A stretch of DNA of 64,000 bases from Oenanthe sinensis (Eukaryota; Streptophyta; Magnoliopsida; Apiales; Apiaceae): contig CM053810.1 of assembly GCA_028671895.1 (NCBI GenBank), positions 62,001,501-62,065,500 on the forward strand, read 5' to 3'. This document shows, piece after piece, positions 45,490-57,365 of this stretch. The notes beneath the pieces are model-generated. The model ran no database searches. It saw only the letters and a list, made by a program, of their open reading frames with translations, and was not told the origin of the DNA. A program made the position numbers and the translations under genes. The first letter of the stretch is position 1. Every line of letters begins with the position of its first letter.

Positions 45490-47190
45490 GCGCGAGCGAT
45501 AGAGGGAAAAGTCCCCGCTTTAGAACAAGCTGTCAATAGTCTATGGGAAAATACCAATTTTTCTTAAAAAAATTAACGGAAATATCAAAAAAAAAAAATG
45601 TCAAAAGTGATACGCCCGATTTTATTTTTTATTTTATTAAAAATTTCAAATTTTAGATTCGGACAAGGTTCATATTACTCCGTCCTACAAATATTGACGG
45701 TTTATAAATTTTAAAAATCAAACGTGTTTAAGTTTGACTGCAAATTATACATTATTAACTTATAATTTTATAAATAATATTATTATTATTTGAAAATTAT
45801 ACACTTTATAAATGTTGTACTATATAAAGTCGTGGAATGTAGAAATTACAATAGGTTAGATTCGGGGCGGATTTTATACTATTCATCATACATTCAAATT
45901 TAATAAAATTATTCATCCTACATTCATTGTATTAGAGATTATTGTTTATCTCTTGTCGGCCCAACACATGGGTTCGATTCTCGTTTATCATGAAATTTGT
46001 TAGAGCAAATATTTATTTGTAAAGCATGTAAATTTAATTATTAAAAAATAAATATATAATTTATTCATATCTAATCCTATGAATACGAAGCAGATTTTAT
46101 CCATGGAATATTTATTTTTAAACTTTAAATATTTATATAATATTTATATAAATACTTAAAATTTTATCAGCTTGAAATCTCATAATTATACACTCCTGTA
46201 TTTTTTATGCAAGAACATATAAGCCCCTGTATTTTAGTATGATTCAAATAAGCCCTTTATAGGTTCAAATTAGCCTTTATGGTTAAATTTAATTAACTAT
46301 GGCTAAATATATATTTGAAATTTGAAAAAGTATGATATTTTATTATAGAATTTATTTTAAAATATTATAAAATCAAAGTAAATTATATTATATCATCAGT
46401 ATGATGGTAAAAATAACTCTATAATTTGAGTGAAACAACAAATAAGTTTTTATAGTTTTATATGCTCATATAAAATTTTAATTTTTAAGGTGATAGTTAA
46501 AAATAGAAAATATTGTTAGATCGTGTTAAACATGATGAAGCTATAAGTTTAAATTATAAAAAATAATAACACTAAATATTTATATTAAAATATTTTTAAA
46601 ATATCAAGATATTGTTTAAAAAAATTATAATAAGTAAAAAAAGAAATATTTGTGTATAAAATAATGTTACAATTCTATATTGATTTCTCTGATTAATTTT
46701 ATTCCAAATTAATTAATAAAAAATAATATTAACACATATTTGAATTTTGAAATAATTATATACTAAAATCGAATTAATTTAATTATATTTTAAAATTAAA
46801 TAAATAGTTAAATATCATTTTCTCCAAATTTCAAATCAATATTTGACCCTAATTATTGAATTATTTTTACCCTCAAACTCATTTTATAATATAACTTTTT
46901 TGGTCTTATAATATTTTAAAATAAAATTTATAAATAAATATCTTTTTTTTTTCAAATTTCAAATATATATTTAACCATAGTTATTCAAATCTAACCATAA
47001 GAGCTATGTTGAATCTATATTTGAAAAATGAAAGGTTTATTTAGACTATATTAATATACATAGGTTGCTCCTCCATCCAAAATAGTATTTTCGCTCCCTA
47101 ATCCAATTTTATTTGGTAATTTTCAAGAGTGACAAAGTAGTTGCATCTACTTCAAACATTCAATAAAATTGCTCAAATAATTGTTAGAGC
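45490..47190. other. AT-rich intergenic DNA, nothing recognised
   Basis: One half of a Stowaway-like end (TACTCCGTCCTACAAATATTG, about 45,676-45,696) is visible without a matching partner. No coding similarity. Confidence 0.45.
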
Positions 47191-47214
47191 AGTCATTTCT
47201 GGAAACAGTATTTA

Positions 47215-47942
47215 CAACCTTTTCTCTTAGATTCATGGCTCTTGCTTTGAAGTTGTTGTCGCCAAGTAGTTGCTCACTTGCTCTACCTTGTTTTTAATTT
47301 CAACTTTACTGACGATGCCATTTTCATTTTTGTCACATCTCAATCCAACCTTCCAAACATCACATATATATGTGTCTGATTAAAGAGCTGATCAGCAAAG
47401 TAAGGCCAGCACAAGAAAGGCACTCCATTAATTAATACTTACACCTTCTATGGTAGAATTCCATCCACAATGACTTCAGAAGCAAGCAATTGAAGGATGG
47501 CATAAAACTTTCAATTGAGGTGTCCAGCTCACCATTTTTCCACGACCGCCAATTCGCTCTTTAAACCCTTTCGGGTAAACGTCTCTCGTGTCATCGGTCA
47601 TATCCGGACGCACAACCCACAAGAATGGCCTGTTGGTCAGTTCGAGGCCTAGAGCCAGTTCTTGGAATTGTGTTTGATCAAAAACTGTGAAGCTCCCGTA
47701 CGCAATGTAGATGACCGAGCAAGTAGGCTGCTGATCAAGCCTACTTGCTTGTCTCCAAGCTCGTTGCTCGCAGAAAGTGGACCAACTGGCAACACTTCTG
47801 GAAATGATGTAAATGTTGTTGACTCCAGCGCATAGGCAGAATTGCACAAAATCCATTTTGCCAGTTTCATATATTTGTTGCCATTAACAAAAATCTCAAA
47901 TAAACTTTTCCTTGTAGACAAGTCGCTAGGACAGGCCATGTA
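47215..47942 (-). pseudogene. UDP-glycosyltransferase (UGT83A-like) pseudogene, C-terminal half
   Basis: Family-1 UGTs move sugars from UDP-sugars onto small molecules. Minus-strand blocks in order are CNSAYALES and FPEVLPVGPL, then VIYIAYGSFTVFDQTQFQEL and ELTNRPFLWVVRPDM. The PSPG box follows (WTPQLKVLCHPSIACF, a stop, SHCGWNSTIEGV), then in another frame VPFLCWPYFADQ and a C-terminal helix region. There is a frame change near 47,800, a stop inside the PSPG box at about 47,479 and another shift after EGV. The N-terminal acceptor-binding half is missing; similarity ends where the copia LTR begins. Confidence 0.85.
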
Positions 47943-47947
47943 AATGC

Positions 47948-50835
47948 TGTTAGATTATTTTTAATAATCTATATGGGCTTATAAATTAAAACAATTATAT
48001 TTAATTGTTTATTTTATATTTGAACTAATTAAGTTTTTAAATAAAGAGTCCAATTGTCCAAAGATATCTTATTGGGTATGGGTGTGTAACACCCCTTATT
48101 AGGGTTAACGGGGTCTAATTAGGAAAATAATAGGATTTTGGTCTCAAAACTATTCACAACCTCTACTTCTCAACGATCAAGTCTCTCAACTGTATTTATA
48201 TTTAAGAGCTATGAAATCAGGTGCACTTACGCACTACAGTTTTACATTATAACCTTGATAATATCGCATAAGATGATTCATGATTATGTGTTTAATTATA
48301 TCCAACAAGTGGTATGTGGATTATTGAGGTTGATCATATTTATATATGTATTAAACTGAGGTTCTCATATTTTTTGTAAAAATATTAAACTGTGGTATTT
48401 TTTTTAATATTTTTACAAAGTTACGGATTTGGGCATTTTTTTAACTCATGTTAAAGTCCTTTTATTTAGTGAATAAGTGAGTCGAAGCAAAATATTGTCA
48501 AAGTGATATTTATGTGTAGATTTATTTATTTTGAAATAATAGGATTGTGTATTTATTATTTATGCGTTATAACAATCGACTCAAAGGAAGGTTATTTAAT
48601 GGCGAAGTAATGAATATATGTGCAGAAATAAATATGTAATAATTATTAATTTTTCATGTGAGTAATAAACTGGCCCAAAGGTAGGTTGTTACTTGACTGA
48701 ATTTATTATTAATATTTGATTTTTGCATAGAGAGTACCACTTGCAAATTAATGTTTCTGTCCAAAAACTAAATATTAATGTTGTGTTAGGTATCTTGTCA
48801 CAATGGACCCACATCCTTTTAATATTTGAAATTGATGTTGTATATGCCTCATTTTATATATTTTTTTTGTATGACATGGATTTCAATTTTATGCGAGCTT
48901 ATGTTTTTTTGTTCCTACTTGCTAGTTAATACATCTACTGCTAATATAACTGCCAACATAAACTCCATTCATGTGCTTAACGACACAAACTTTAAGAGCT
49001 TGAAAAAGAACGTTCTACTAGTTCTCGGCTGCATGGATTTAGACTACGCAATAAGGAAAGAACAACATGCTTCTCTTACAGATGAAAGTTCTGCTATTGA
49101 CAAATTGAACTTTAAGAAATGGGAGCGTTCTAATCGCTTAAGTCTAATGATGATAAAGCGCAGCATTCCTGAGTCATTCAGGGGCGGTATGTCTAGTGAC
49201 TCCGATGAGGTATCTGTGAAAGATTTCCTTGATGAGCTTGAAAAGCGTTTTGTAAAAAAATGAAAAGGCTGAGACAAGTAAGCTTCTAGCTGATCTTGTT
49301 TAGATGAGGTATAAAACTAAAGGAAATATCCGGGAGTACATTATGGAGATGTCTAACATTGCTTCAAAATGTCTAACATTGCTTCAAAACTTAAGGCACT
49401 AAAGTTTGATTTATCTGATGATTTGCTTGTACATTTGGTACTTATCTCTCTTCTTGCACAATACGAACAGTTTATAGTGAGTTATAATACTCAGAAGGAT
49501 AAATGGACTCTTAATGAGCTCATTTCACACTATGTGCAAAAGGAAGATAGATTGAAGCGTGAAAAGACTGAAAGTGCTCATGTTGCAACTACCTCAAAGG
49601 TTAACTACCGAAAGATGACTAAAGATAAAGAGACTGCAGTGGGAAAGTCATAGCCTAAGAAATAAAAGATTCATGATCAAGCTGTTACATGCTTCTTTTG
49701 TAAGAAATACGGGCACGTGAAAAAGGAATGTCCCAAGTATGTTGCATGACGCATAAAGAAAGGTAGACTTTTCACCTTTGTCGTTCTGAAGTTAGTTTAA
49801 CTTATGTACCTAGTAATACTTGGTGGGTAGATTATGGTGCTACTACTCACACAAGTGTTTCTATGCAGGATTGCATTTGGAGCCGGAAACCAAGTGATGC
49901 TGAAAGATTCATCTATGTGGTTGATGGCAATGCAGTTGCGGTTGAAGCCATTGGCACTTTTAGATTATCTTTTGAAACTAGTCATTTTGTTGAATTAAGA
50001 GAGACTTATGTAGTACCATCTTTTAGATGGAATTTGGTTTCTATTTCTGTTTTGGACAAATATGGTTACACCTTTTCATTTGGAGATAATAAATTCAGTT
50101 TTTTTCTTGATTCTTCTCTAGTTGCGACTGGTTCTTTGATTGATAATTTATATATGTTGAATACAATTGCTTCATCTAATGAAACCTTGCAAATAACATC
50201 AAGATGTACAAAAAGAAAATTATCTAATGAGAATTTCGCTATGTTGTGGCATAAGCGTTTATGTCATATCTCCAAAGCGAGAATATATAGGCTTGTGTCA
50301 TATGAAATGCTTGAATCCCTTGATTATTCAGATCTTAATGTGTGTGTTGAATGTATTAAGGGAAAACAGACAAATAAAAGGAAGTTTAGTGCCAACAAGA
50401 GTACTGGTGTCTTACAGTTGATATATATTGATATATGTGGTCCATTCCTTACGGCTTCTTGGAATGGTCAACAGTATTTTATCACTTTTATAGACGACTA
50501 TTCTCGATATGGGTACTTATACTTAATTCATGAAAAGTCACAATCTCTGGACGTTTTTAAAGTCTTCAAAGCTAAAGTTGAAAAACAGCTTTGTGAGACT
50601 ATTAAAGCTGTCAAATCTTATCGTGGTGGTGAATACTATGGTCGGTACGACGGATCCAGCGAACAACATCATGGGCCTTAGAGGAATGCGGAATCGTCCC
50701 ACAATATACAATACCTGGGCAACCATGCATGAATGGTGTTGCTGAGAGACGAAACAGAATTCTTAAGGACATGGTAAAAAGTATGATTATTCGATCTTCT
50801 TTACCAAAATCGTTCTGGGGAGATGCACTTAAAAC
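47948..50835 (+). mobile_element. Ty1-copia element, truncated after integrase
   Basis: A putative 5' LTR (47,948-48,306, TGTTAGATT...ATCCAACA) is followed by AGTGGTATGTGG, a decayed initiator-Met primer site. Gag, CCHC knuckle (CFFCKKYGHVKKEC, about 49,690-49,731), protease, GAG pre-integrase and integrase follow. The end comes at FWGDALKT (about 50,835), just before reverse transcriptase. No 3' LTR found. Confidence 0.8.
48930..50835 (+). pseudogene. Copia gag-protease-integrase remnants
   Basis: Gag frame 48,930-49,263 (FKSLKKNVLLVLGCMDLDYA) is shifted near 49,260; the second part is at 49,369-49,653 after a 20-bp tandem duplication (49,348-49,387) and a stop. The protease site reads WWVDYGATTH (about 49,821-49,850): Tyr replaces the Ser/Thr normally next to the catalytic Asp. 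Integrase: pre-integrase HKRLCHIS with CVEC, then IDICGPF, FIDDYSRYGY and, after a frame shift near 50,640, a GVAERRNRILKDMV segment. Inactive. Confidence 0.85.
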
Positions 50836-50839
50836 ACAC

Positions 50840-52120
50840 ATAAATAAATATTTTTAAAAACAAAAATATATAATTTTTTATATAATATAATAAATTAATT
50901 TAATAATAACTCAATAATATAATTAATAAATAAAACATATTATTTTTATACAGAACAAAACATATAATATCAAATTATCTATGTAGTTTTTTAGTGGAGT
51001 CAACAATAATAAATATAAATTGTGTTCTTAACCGGTATCTTAAAAATCGGCTCAAGTGTTAGGGGCCATCAAAACGTCTCAAATCGGTGTAGGCGAAAAA
51101 TTAAGTATTTTTTTGTGGAATTTGATCAAAATCAATATTATACTCCTTGAACGGTCAAAATTAAAATTAAATGTTTTTATGAATAAATAATATTTTTTAA
51201 ATTAATTGAAACGAGCTCCCATCTACTATGAACCTGTCCTTTGTACAATTTAACAAACAAAAAAACCTACCCAAAACACACAGCTAATATATTAATGTAC
51301 ACGATTCTATACTATGTATTATATGTTGCAAATTGCTTGTTCCAATAATATGGAGTTCAGCATTAAGCTCCGTGAGATTTAGACCACTCTGTGTGTTCTT
51401 TTCTTTTCTCGATCTACAGAATTTTTGGGTTGATTTTTATTGAACATCAAACTAGAAAACTATCTTTGTAAAAGGAAAAAAAAATCTACATCTAATTTTG
51501 GGTTAAAATTCAAACTCTTTAAAATTTGAAAAGTAAATTTAAATTTAATTTTTTTGATAAAATTCAATCAAATTAAAATAGATAGAGTATTCATTGGATT
51601 GGATTAATTATTCTATTATCTCTAATTATGTACTATTATAGAACATATTTCAAAGATTTTGTAATCATTGTTAATGTGTATTAATTCTCAATTAAAGATC
51701 TAATTTAAATAATTAAAATTTAATAATTGATTGATTGAAATGAGGAAATTGGATAATTTAAAATTAAATTATTTGAATTCCCTAATAATAGGTAATTCCT
51801 ATTGTAACCTTAATTTGTGTATGTGTGTGTATATACATAGAAGCTTATAACTCATGCGAAACACGGGATGAATGACTAATATTTAGGTAAATTTATTTTT
51901 TATATTATATTTTATTGATATTTAATATAAAATTTTAAAACGTTGAGAATTTATGTTAATAAAATATTATCCGTAATTAGTTGTATAAAAAGAGGACTAT
52001 CGGGGGTTAGAGTTATATGTTATTATACAATGATATTTATATATTAATATTCATAAACTTTAATGATATATTAAATAAAAATTATAGGATAAGTAGGATT
52101 CTTAAAATAGAAAATATATA
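50840..52120. other. AT-rich spacer with a hairpin motif
   Basis: No coding similarity. CTCATGCGAAACACGGG (51,851-51,867) followed by CTAA|T (51,876-51,880) matches the Helitron-end-like motif at 12,836. Confidence 0.4.
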
Positions 52121-52122
52121 AT

Positions 52123-53145
52123 TGATATGGGCTGAAAGTAAGCCCTAAAGACATAATTAATATGACATTTATTGGATCTAGTCTGGTCCAAAAGGGAGGC
52201 CCAATTAATGAGGCTTGAAACCCTAATTAATAAATAAATTCGTAATTAATTGATTGGCTAAATATACAACTAATTAATTATGTCCAAATACATGGAAACT
52301 ACTCCAAGGAGTAGCCCTCAAGACACCTCAATCAACAAGGAAACCTATTCATGCTTGAAAACTACTTCTATCACAAGAAGAATCCAGAATCCTTCTAGGA
52401 GGTGGCCTGCCCACCAAGGTTCCTAAACCTACTCTAATTCTTAGACTCTCTACGTCTATATAAAGGGCCTAACCCTTCATTCTTAGAACTACGTTTTGGC
52501 TTGATTCTCTAAACATAACAGAGATACGTAGGCATCTTGTGAGGGCAGAACCAAGCTACGAAACACAAGCTCAGCCATTAAAGCTCGTTAAACTCCGACA
52601 TACATCGCATTAACTACACCTTAGTTTTTATTCCATAACATTTGGCGCCGTCTGTGGGAAGAAGACATCAATCATGGCAAGAACACGACGAACTGATGGA
52701 GACATCGTCCCCACCACAGGCGATCCTACTGCTATCATCTCTCCTGATGAAACTCAAACTACCGAGGTCCCCGCTACCACCACTATTCCCGCTGGAACTC
52801 AAGGTCCTAACACCCAAAGGCTCGGCCCGTTTAGTGAGATTGTCCACTCCACCAATCCTGAGGAAATTGTCCATGAATCCAACCCACTATCTCAAGTAAC
52901 TTAAACTCCTTTTATGGCTACTGTTCCTTACGCACAAATTTCCACTATTGTTATCCCCAATAGCACTGTTGCCCAAATAAGACTTGGAATCTCCCAAGCC
53001 TATCCCCCTCCTTACATCAGAGGGTTGAAACCACAGAACTATGGGCGTAGAGAAGATGTTCGTGATTTCTCAGGACCATACTTAACTGATGATGAAAGCT
53101 CAGAAGGCACCGATGTCAATCCTAGGAGAAGAAGGCCTAGTATGA
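52123..53145 (+). mobile_element. Ty3-gypsy element remnant: LTR, primer site, partial gag
   Basis: LTR about 52,123-52,640 (TGATATGGGC...CCATAACA) with TATATAAA at 52,457-52,464. Directly after it is the primer-binding site TTTGGCGCCGTCTGTGGGAA (52,641-52,660), the type used by plant Athila/Tat gypsy elements. The gag start follows and is lost after about 53,145. No pol. Confidence 0.8.
52674..53145 (+). pseudogene. Gypsy gag N-terminus, truncated
   Basis: ATG at 52,674 opens a Thr/Pro-rich leader (TTEVPATTTIPAGTQGP). A TAA at 52,902-52,904 interrupts it, and the frame continues after it with AYPPPYIRGLKPQNYGR and an acidic/Arg stretch. No nucleocapsid or protease. Similar low-complexity leaders are usual in Athila/Tat gag. 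Confidence 0.65.
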
Positions 53146-53264
53146 TAAAATTTGATATAATAAAATTATATTAAACCAAAATAGTAGTATTAAATTTATA
53201 AATATTATAAAATCAATAATAATTTCAAAATATATGTGTGTATTTTAATTCACAACTTACTAAT

Positions 53265-53945
53265 TTGTTATGATCCTAAGATCTCTTTTTTCCGTACGCC
53301 GCTAACAATATCAATACCACCAATGTAGGTTAACCAGTTCACGACATCTAGATAAATATTAATAACATTATGTAAATATTGAAGAATGTAAATTAAAATT
53401 ATATATGTGTGTGTGACTTATAATATCTTATTTTAGCAAAATACCTAATAGTATATTAGTGTTATTAATACGTGCTTCAATTATATCAGGACATATGAAC
53501 TCAAATCCATGTAATGGTATGTTGATGATTCTTTCTTCCAACCTTTTTGGGGTCGTTATACATAAAAACACCACTTTAAACTCACATGATAATTGTCTAT
53601 ATCGGCCGGTATTTGCAACTACTTTTAAGTTTTTAATGCTATATAAAGATCTTTCTTCCAAAATATGTTTGAATCGAAAAAGTAGATGTTTTTGAATCGT
53701 TGCATGAATAAGATTTTGCTATCATAAATTAAAGTATCAAAAAAGTTAGTATGAATGCATAATTGTAATAAATTAATAAATAATAAAAATTTATTAACCT
53801 TCTCATCAATTAAAATCACGTCAAGACTAAATTGATCGCATGTTTGTATATTGATTGCATGCCACATCGTGCATACTCTCACTTTTATCATCCAATCGTC
53901 TTTATTATTATTCAAAATAGTCAAGAGAGGGAGTGTAATTCATGA
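53265..53945 (-). pseudogene. RPA1/DUF223-like OB-fold gene fragment
   Basis: Three spliceable exons on the minus strand: about 53,945-53,810 (DDWMIKVRVCTMWHAI, SLDVILIDEK); about 53,725-53,435 (NLIHATIQKHLLFRF, SLYSIKNLKVVANTGRYR, EFKVVFL, IPLHGFEF); and about 53,351-53,270 (DVVNWLTYIGGID). Introns begin GTTAAT and GTATTT, end ATAG and CTAG, and keep phase. This is the N-terminal OB fold of plant replication-protein-A large-subunit-like proteins, which bind single-stranded DNA. The real start and all downstream DNA-binding domains are missing. RPA-like genes are common Helitron cargo in plants, so a transposon origin is possible but unproven. Confidence 0.7.
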
Positions 53946-54006
53946 TGTATTAGACGTTGAATATAAATAGTTATGTGATAAATTTGTTGTGATTTATTTT
54001 TTGATA

Positions 54007-54818
54007 CTTGATCTTTAATTTATATAAGTGATGGTCTATTATTTTTTAGATGAAAACACATTCAATTTAAGTAAAAGAATAAAATTAATTTTTTTATTAT
54101 AGATATTGTCTTTTTGAAAAATCAAAATAGTTTCGATTTTTAATAATTTAATGCATTTTATAAAATTTCTAATTACCTTATGTATAATAATGTCTTTTCT
54201 AAAATTTTGAAACTTATCTTATGGATAATAATAATTTACTTGACTTGATGAGAAAGTGTGGGAGAATATAACGTAATTTAGATTTTTTTATTTATAATTT
54301 GGAGAAAATTTAGGAGAATATAAAATAACTTAAATTTTTTTATAATTTTTAACATTTACTAATTCAAAAATTCGAGAAAATTAAAAAATACATTGAGACG
54401 ATTTGAGAGCGGCTTGATCTTTAATTTATAGAAGTGATGATTTATTATTTTTTAGATGGAAACAAATTCAATTTAGGTAAAAGAATAAAATTAACTTTTT
54501 TATTATAGATACTGTCTTTTTGAAAAATCAAAAATAGTTTTGATTTTTAATAATTTAATGCATTTTCTAAAATTTCTAATTATCTTATGTATAATAATGT
54601 CTTTTCTAAAATTTTGAAACTTATCTTATGGATAATAATAATTTACATGACTTGATTAGAAAGTTTATAAGAATATAACGTAACTTAGATTTTTTTTATT
54701 TATAAATTTGAGAAAGTTTAGGAGAATATAAAGTAACTTAGATTTTTTTTATAATTTTTAATATTTACTAATTCAAAAATTCAAGAAAATTAGAAAAATA
54801 TATTGAGACGATTTGGGA
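54007..54818. repeat. 406-bp tandem duplication
   Basis: The unit starting CTTGATCTTTAATTTATA occurs at 54,007-54,412 and 54,413-54,818, each ending with TTGAGACGATTTGRGAGCG. By eye roughly 90 percent identical with small indels. No coding capacity. Confidence 0.9.
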
Positions 54819-54865
54819 GCGCTACTTAATCGTCTCCGTCTTCTCCTTTATATATTTATATATAG

Positions 54866-55294
54866 GGAGTTGCTCAAGAGAAAACCTTGATTTTGGAGAA
54901 AACTAAGGTACTGTTTTGATCCGTTGATTCATTTTCAATCCAATGGATATTATTATCATTTTAAAACAAGTTAATCTTAACTAAAAGGATATAATAGTCA
55001 AATAAATAAACTGTCTTGTATAAATTATCCTTTAATTTATGAATTGATCATAATACTTGAATTAATAAAATATATATATCATTTTATTATCATTTAAATG
55101 TACAAGTATTATGATCAATTCATAAATTAAAGGATAATTTATACAAGGCAGTTTATTTATTTGACTATTATATCCTTTTAGTTAAGATTAACTTGTTTTA
55201 AAATGATAATAATATCCATTGGATTGAAAATGAATCAACGGATCAAAATAGTACCTTAGTTTTCTCCAAAATCAAGGTTTTCTCTTGAGCAACT

Positions 55295-55296
<2 letters not shown>
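54866..55296. mobile_element. Foldback MITE with 194-bp inverted arms
   Basis: Left arm 54,866-55,059 (GGAGTTGCTCAAGAGAAAAC...) and right arm 55,103-55,296 are reverse complements, differing at two positions by my comparison, around a 43-bp spacer. Flanks are TA-rich so the duplication cannot be read. No coding capacity. RNA through it would form a long near-perfect hairpin. Confidence 0.95.

Positions 55297-55365
<69 letters not shown>
55297..55365. repeat. (AT)n microsatellite
   Basis: About 30 or more AT units directly abutting the foldback element. Confidence 0.95.
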
Positions 55366-55366
<1 letters not shown>

Positions 55367-55369
55367 ATT

Positions 55370-57365
55370 ATGAAGTGCATTTTATTATAATTTAAACTTT
55401 AAATAAAATTCTATTTTTACCATGTAATTTGTACCGATAACACTCAATTTGGATAAAAATGAATCAAAGTGCAATTCGAAGCGATTTTGAAACATAAGTG
55501 TAATCTTAATTTAAAATAAATTGAAAAAGTACCTAAAAATAAGGGTTAATAATTACTCTAATAATAATTATTATATAAAACAACTGATAGGCCGACTTTG
55601 AAGAAAATTTAATTTATAGCACCGCAGTAGGTACAAGTGCATAACGATCGGTCGATCAGCCAGACTAAAAACCAATTAAATTTTATTGCATGCGTCATAA
55701 TAGATTTAGCTCAGGGCCTTTGGCCACAAACGAATCTTGATAGTCTAATAATCTATGGAAGCAAATTTTCTGTATTTGCTAACCCTTTATTTGTTTTTTG
55801 CACTTTTACAAACTCTATTTATACAAATTTGAACCGTAGTTAGCTGCAGTAGTGTTTTTTTTATTGAAAGAAGCTGCAGTAGTGTTAAATACGACTATAT
55901 TAATATCCGTTAATCGTATCCCGATTGCACAATATGTCATTCCATACAACTTGGTTTTTCATGATAGAAATGGTTTAGTGAATTAGTGTTAATCGTTTGT
56001 TTTCAATAGTAGAAAACAATTAATTAATATTAATCCCACCAGAAGTAGTGGAGTAGTATAATAGAAGCAAAAGTAACTGGGCGTGAACTGTATCTGTTAA
56101 GGTCGTCAAGTAATTCAAGAGGTCCCACCAAATCTACTAGCATAGCCCAGAAGAACTGGAAAGAAAGTGTGGTGAGCCATGTCATGTGTGTGCATGACCT
56201 ACATTTTAAATTTGACCCCCTTTAGTATCCATCTCTTCATCAATGTTGTCAGCAAATCTTCTTGTCACTATCTTCCTCATATCCATTGGATACTACATTT
56301 AAAATTAGTATAAGAGAATGTCAACTAATTGAGTGTGTGTATACATGGTCCAGTCAGATACTGCATCTGACTCATTCTCCTTTTCTGTAATCCTACAAAG
56401 ATTCCCTCTCATTATCATAGGAAGACATACTTCAGATTCTTCTGACTCAATCACTGACCACTTGGGTACAATGTTTATTTACTTAACTGCTGCAGCACTT
56501 CTGTCATAAAGAATGTCAATGGAGAATGAGAGACAACCTGGTACCAGTAACAGAACAAGTAACATGCCCTTTTCTGTGTGTATATTTTTATATATGTTTC
56601 CTTGTGCTCTGCAATAAAGTCTACCCTTGTCCTTTTTACATGCTCTTCTTCTCCCTTCATGATATGTTTTATCAGGTCCACAAGAATCAATGTCGGATGA
56701 CGTGTAACTACTTTTCATACCCAACCCAACTTATATCATATGAGGATCAAGCATCTTCTTGGATTCCCCACCATAACTGCTAACTGTACTTGTCTACACA
56801 AATCCACATGAGGTTTTTTTACTATAAATGCTGAAAAGACATGGAATCTTTCCAACACCTAAAATTGTCCCTACATAGTATCACAGTATCACTTCCTGCA
56901 TTGGAAAACAACTGTAGGGAGGTGTGTTGCCAATTCTACATATACAACTCACATAATCTACTGCTTCTTTACCTGGCAATATGTTTGACTTCGTCGTGCC
57001 TTGCTCCGCTTCTAACCTGAAAAAGGTTAAGATAACTGTATCCAGAAAACCTTCCAAATTCACAATCAACCATATATAACACATTAAAAGAGTTAGAGAG
57101 TGACAGTGACGGTCTGCGGTTGCTTTTGAAAAGATGATTAGGTTCCTACTACCATATGTGTCATCATTGTCATGTACATATACAAAGGTTAAGTTGTACT
57201 TTCTCAAAATCTATAACATTTGACCTTAAATAACACCATCTGGCTCAGGTTTTGTAGCTAACTCAGTCCTGCCCTCATTCAAGATATATACTTCACATTT
57301 TGTGTGTGAGCATATAGACTTGCATGAGTATGGCAACAAGGGGGGGGGGGATAAGTTGTTCCTGA
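55370..57365. other. Intergenic region and 3' UTR of the next gene
   Basis: No recognisable gene. AGCTGCAGTAGTGTT occurs twice (55,843 and 55,871 regions). The last few hundred bases before 57,366 presumably include the 3' UTR of the minus-strand gene. Confidence 0.45.

Noticed and set aside
45676..45890. Third Stowaway MITE (TACTCCGTCCTACAAATATTG start)
   Set aside because: No matching inverted right end or TA duplication was found within 400 bp.
47948..48306. TGTAACACCCC at about 48,086 as start of a separate gypsy LTR
   Set aside because: No matching TG...CA end with flanking duplication was found, and it lies inside the better supported copia LTR.
56475..57207. Minus-strand frames of 70-108 codons
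   Set aside because: No similarity, stops in all frames between them, no splice connection to the Gln/Ser-rich gene; treated as intergenic or 3' UTR.
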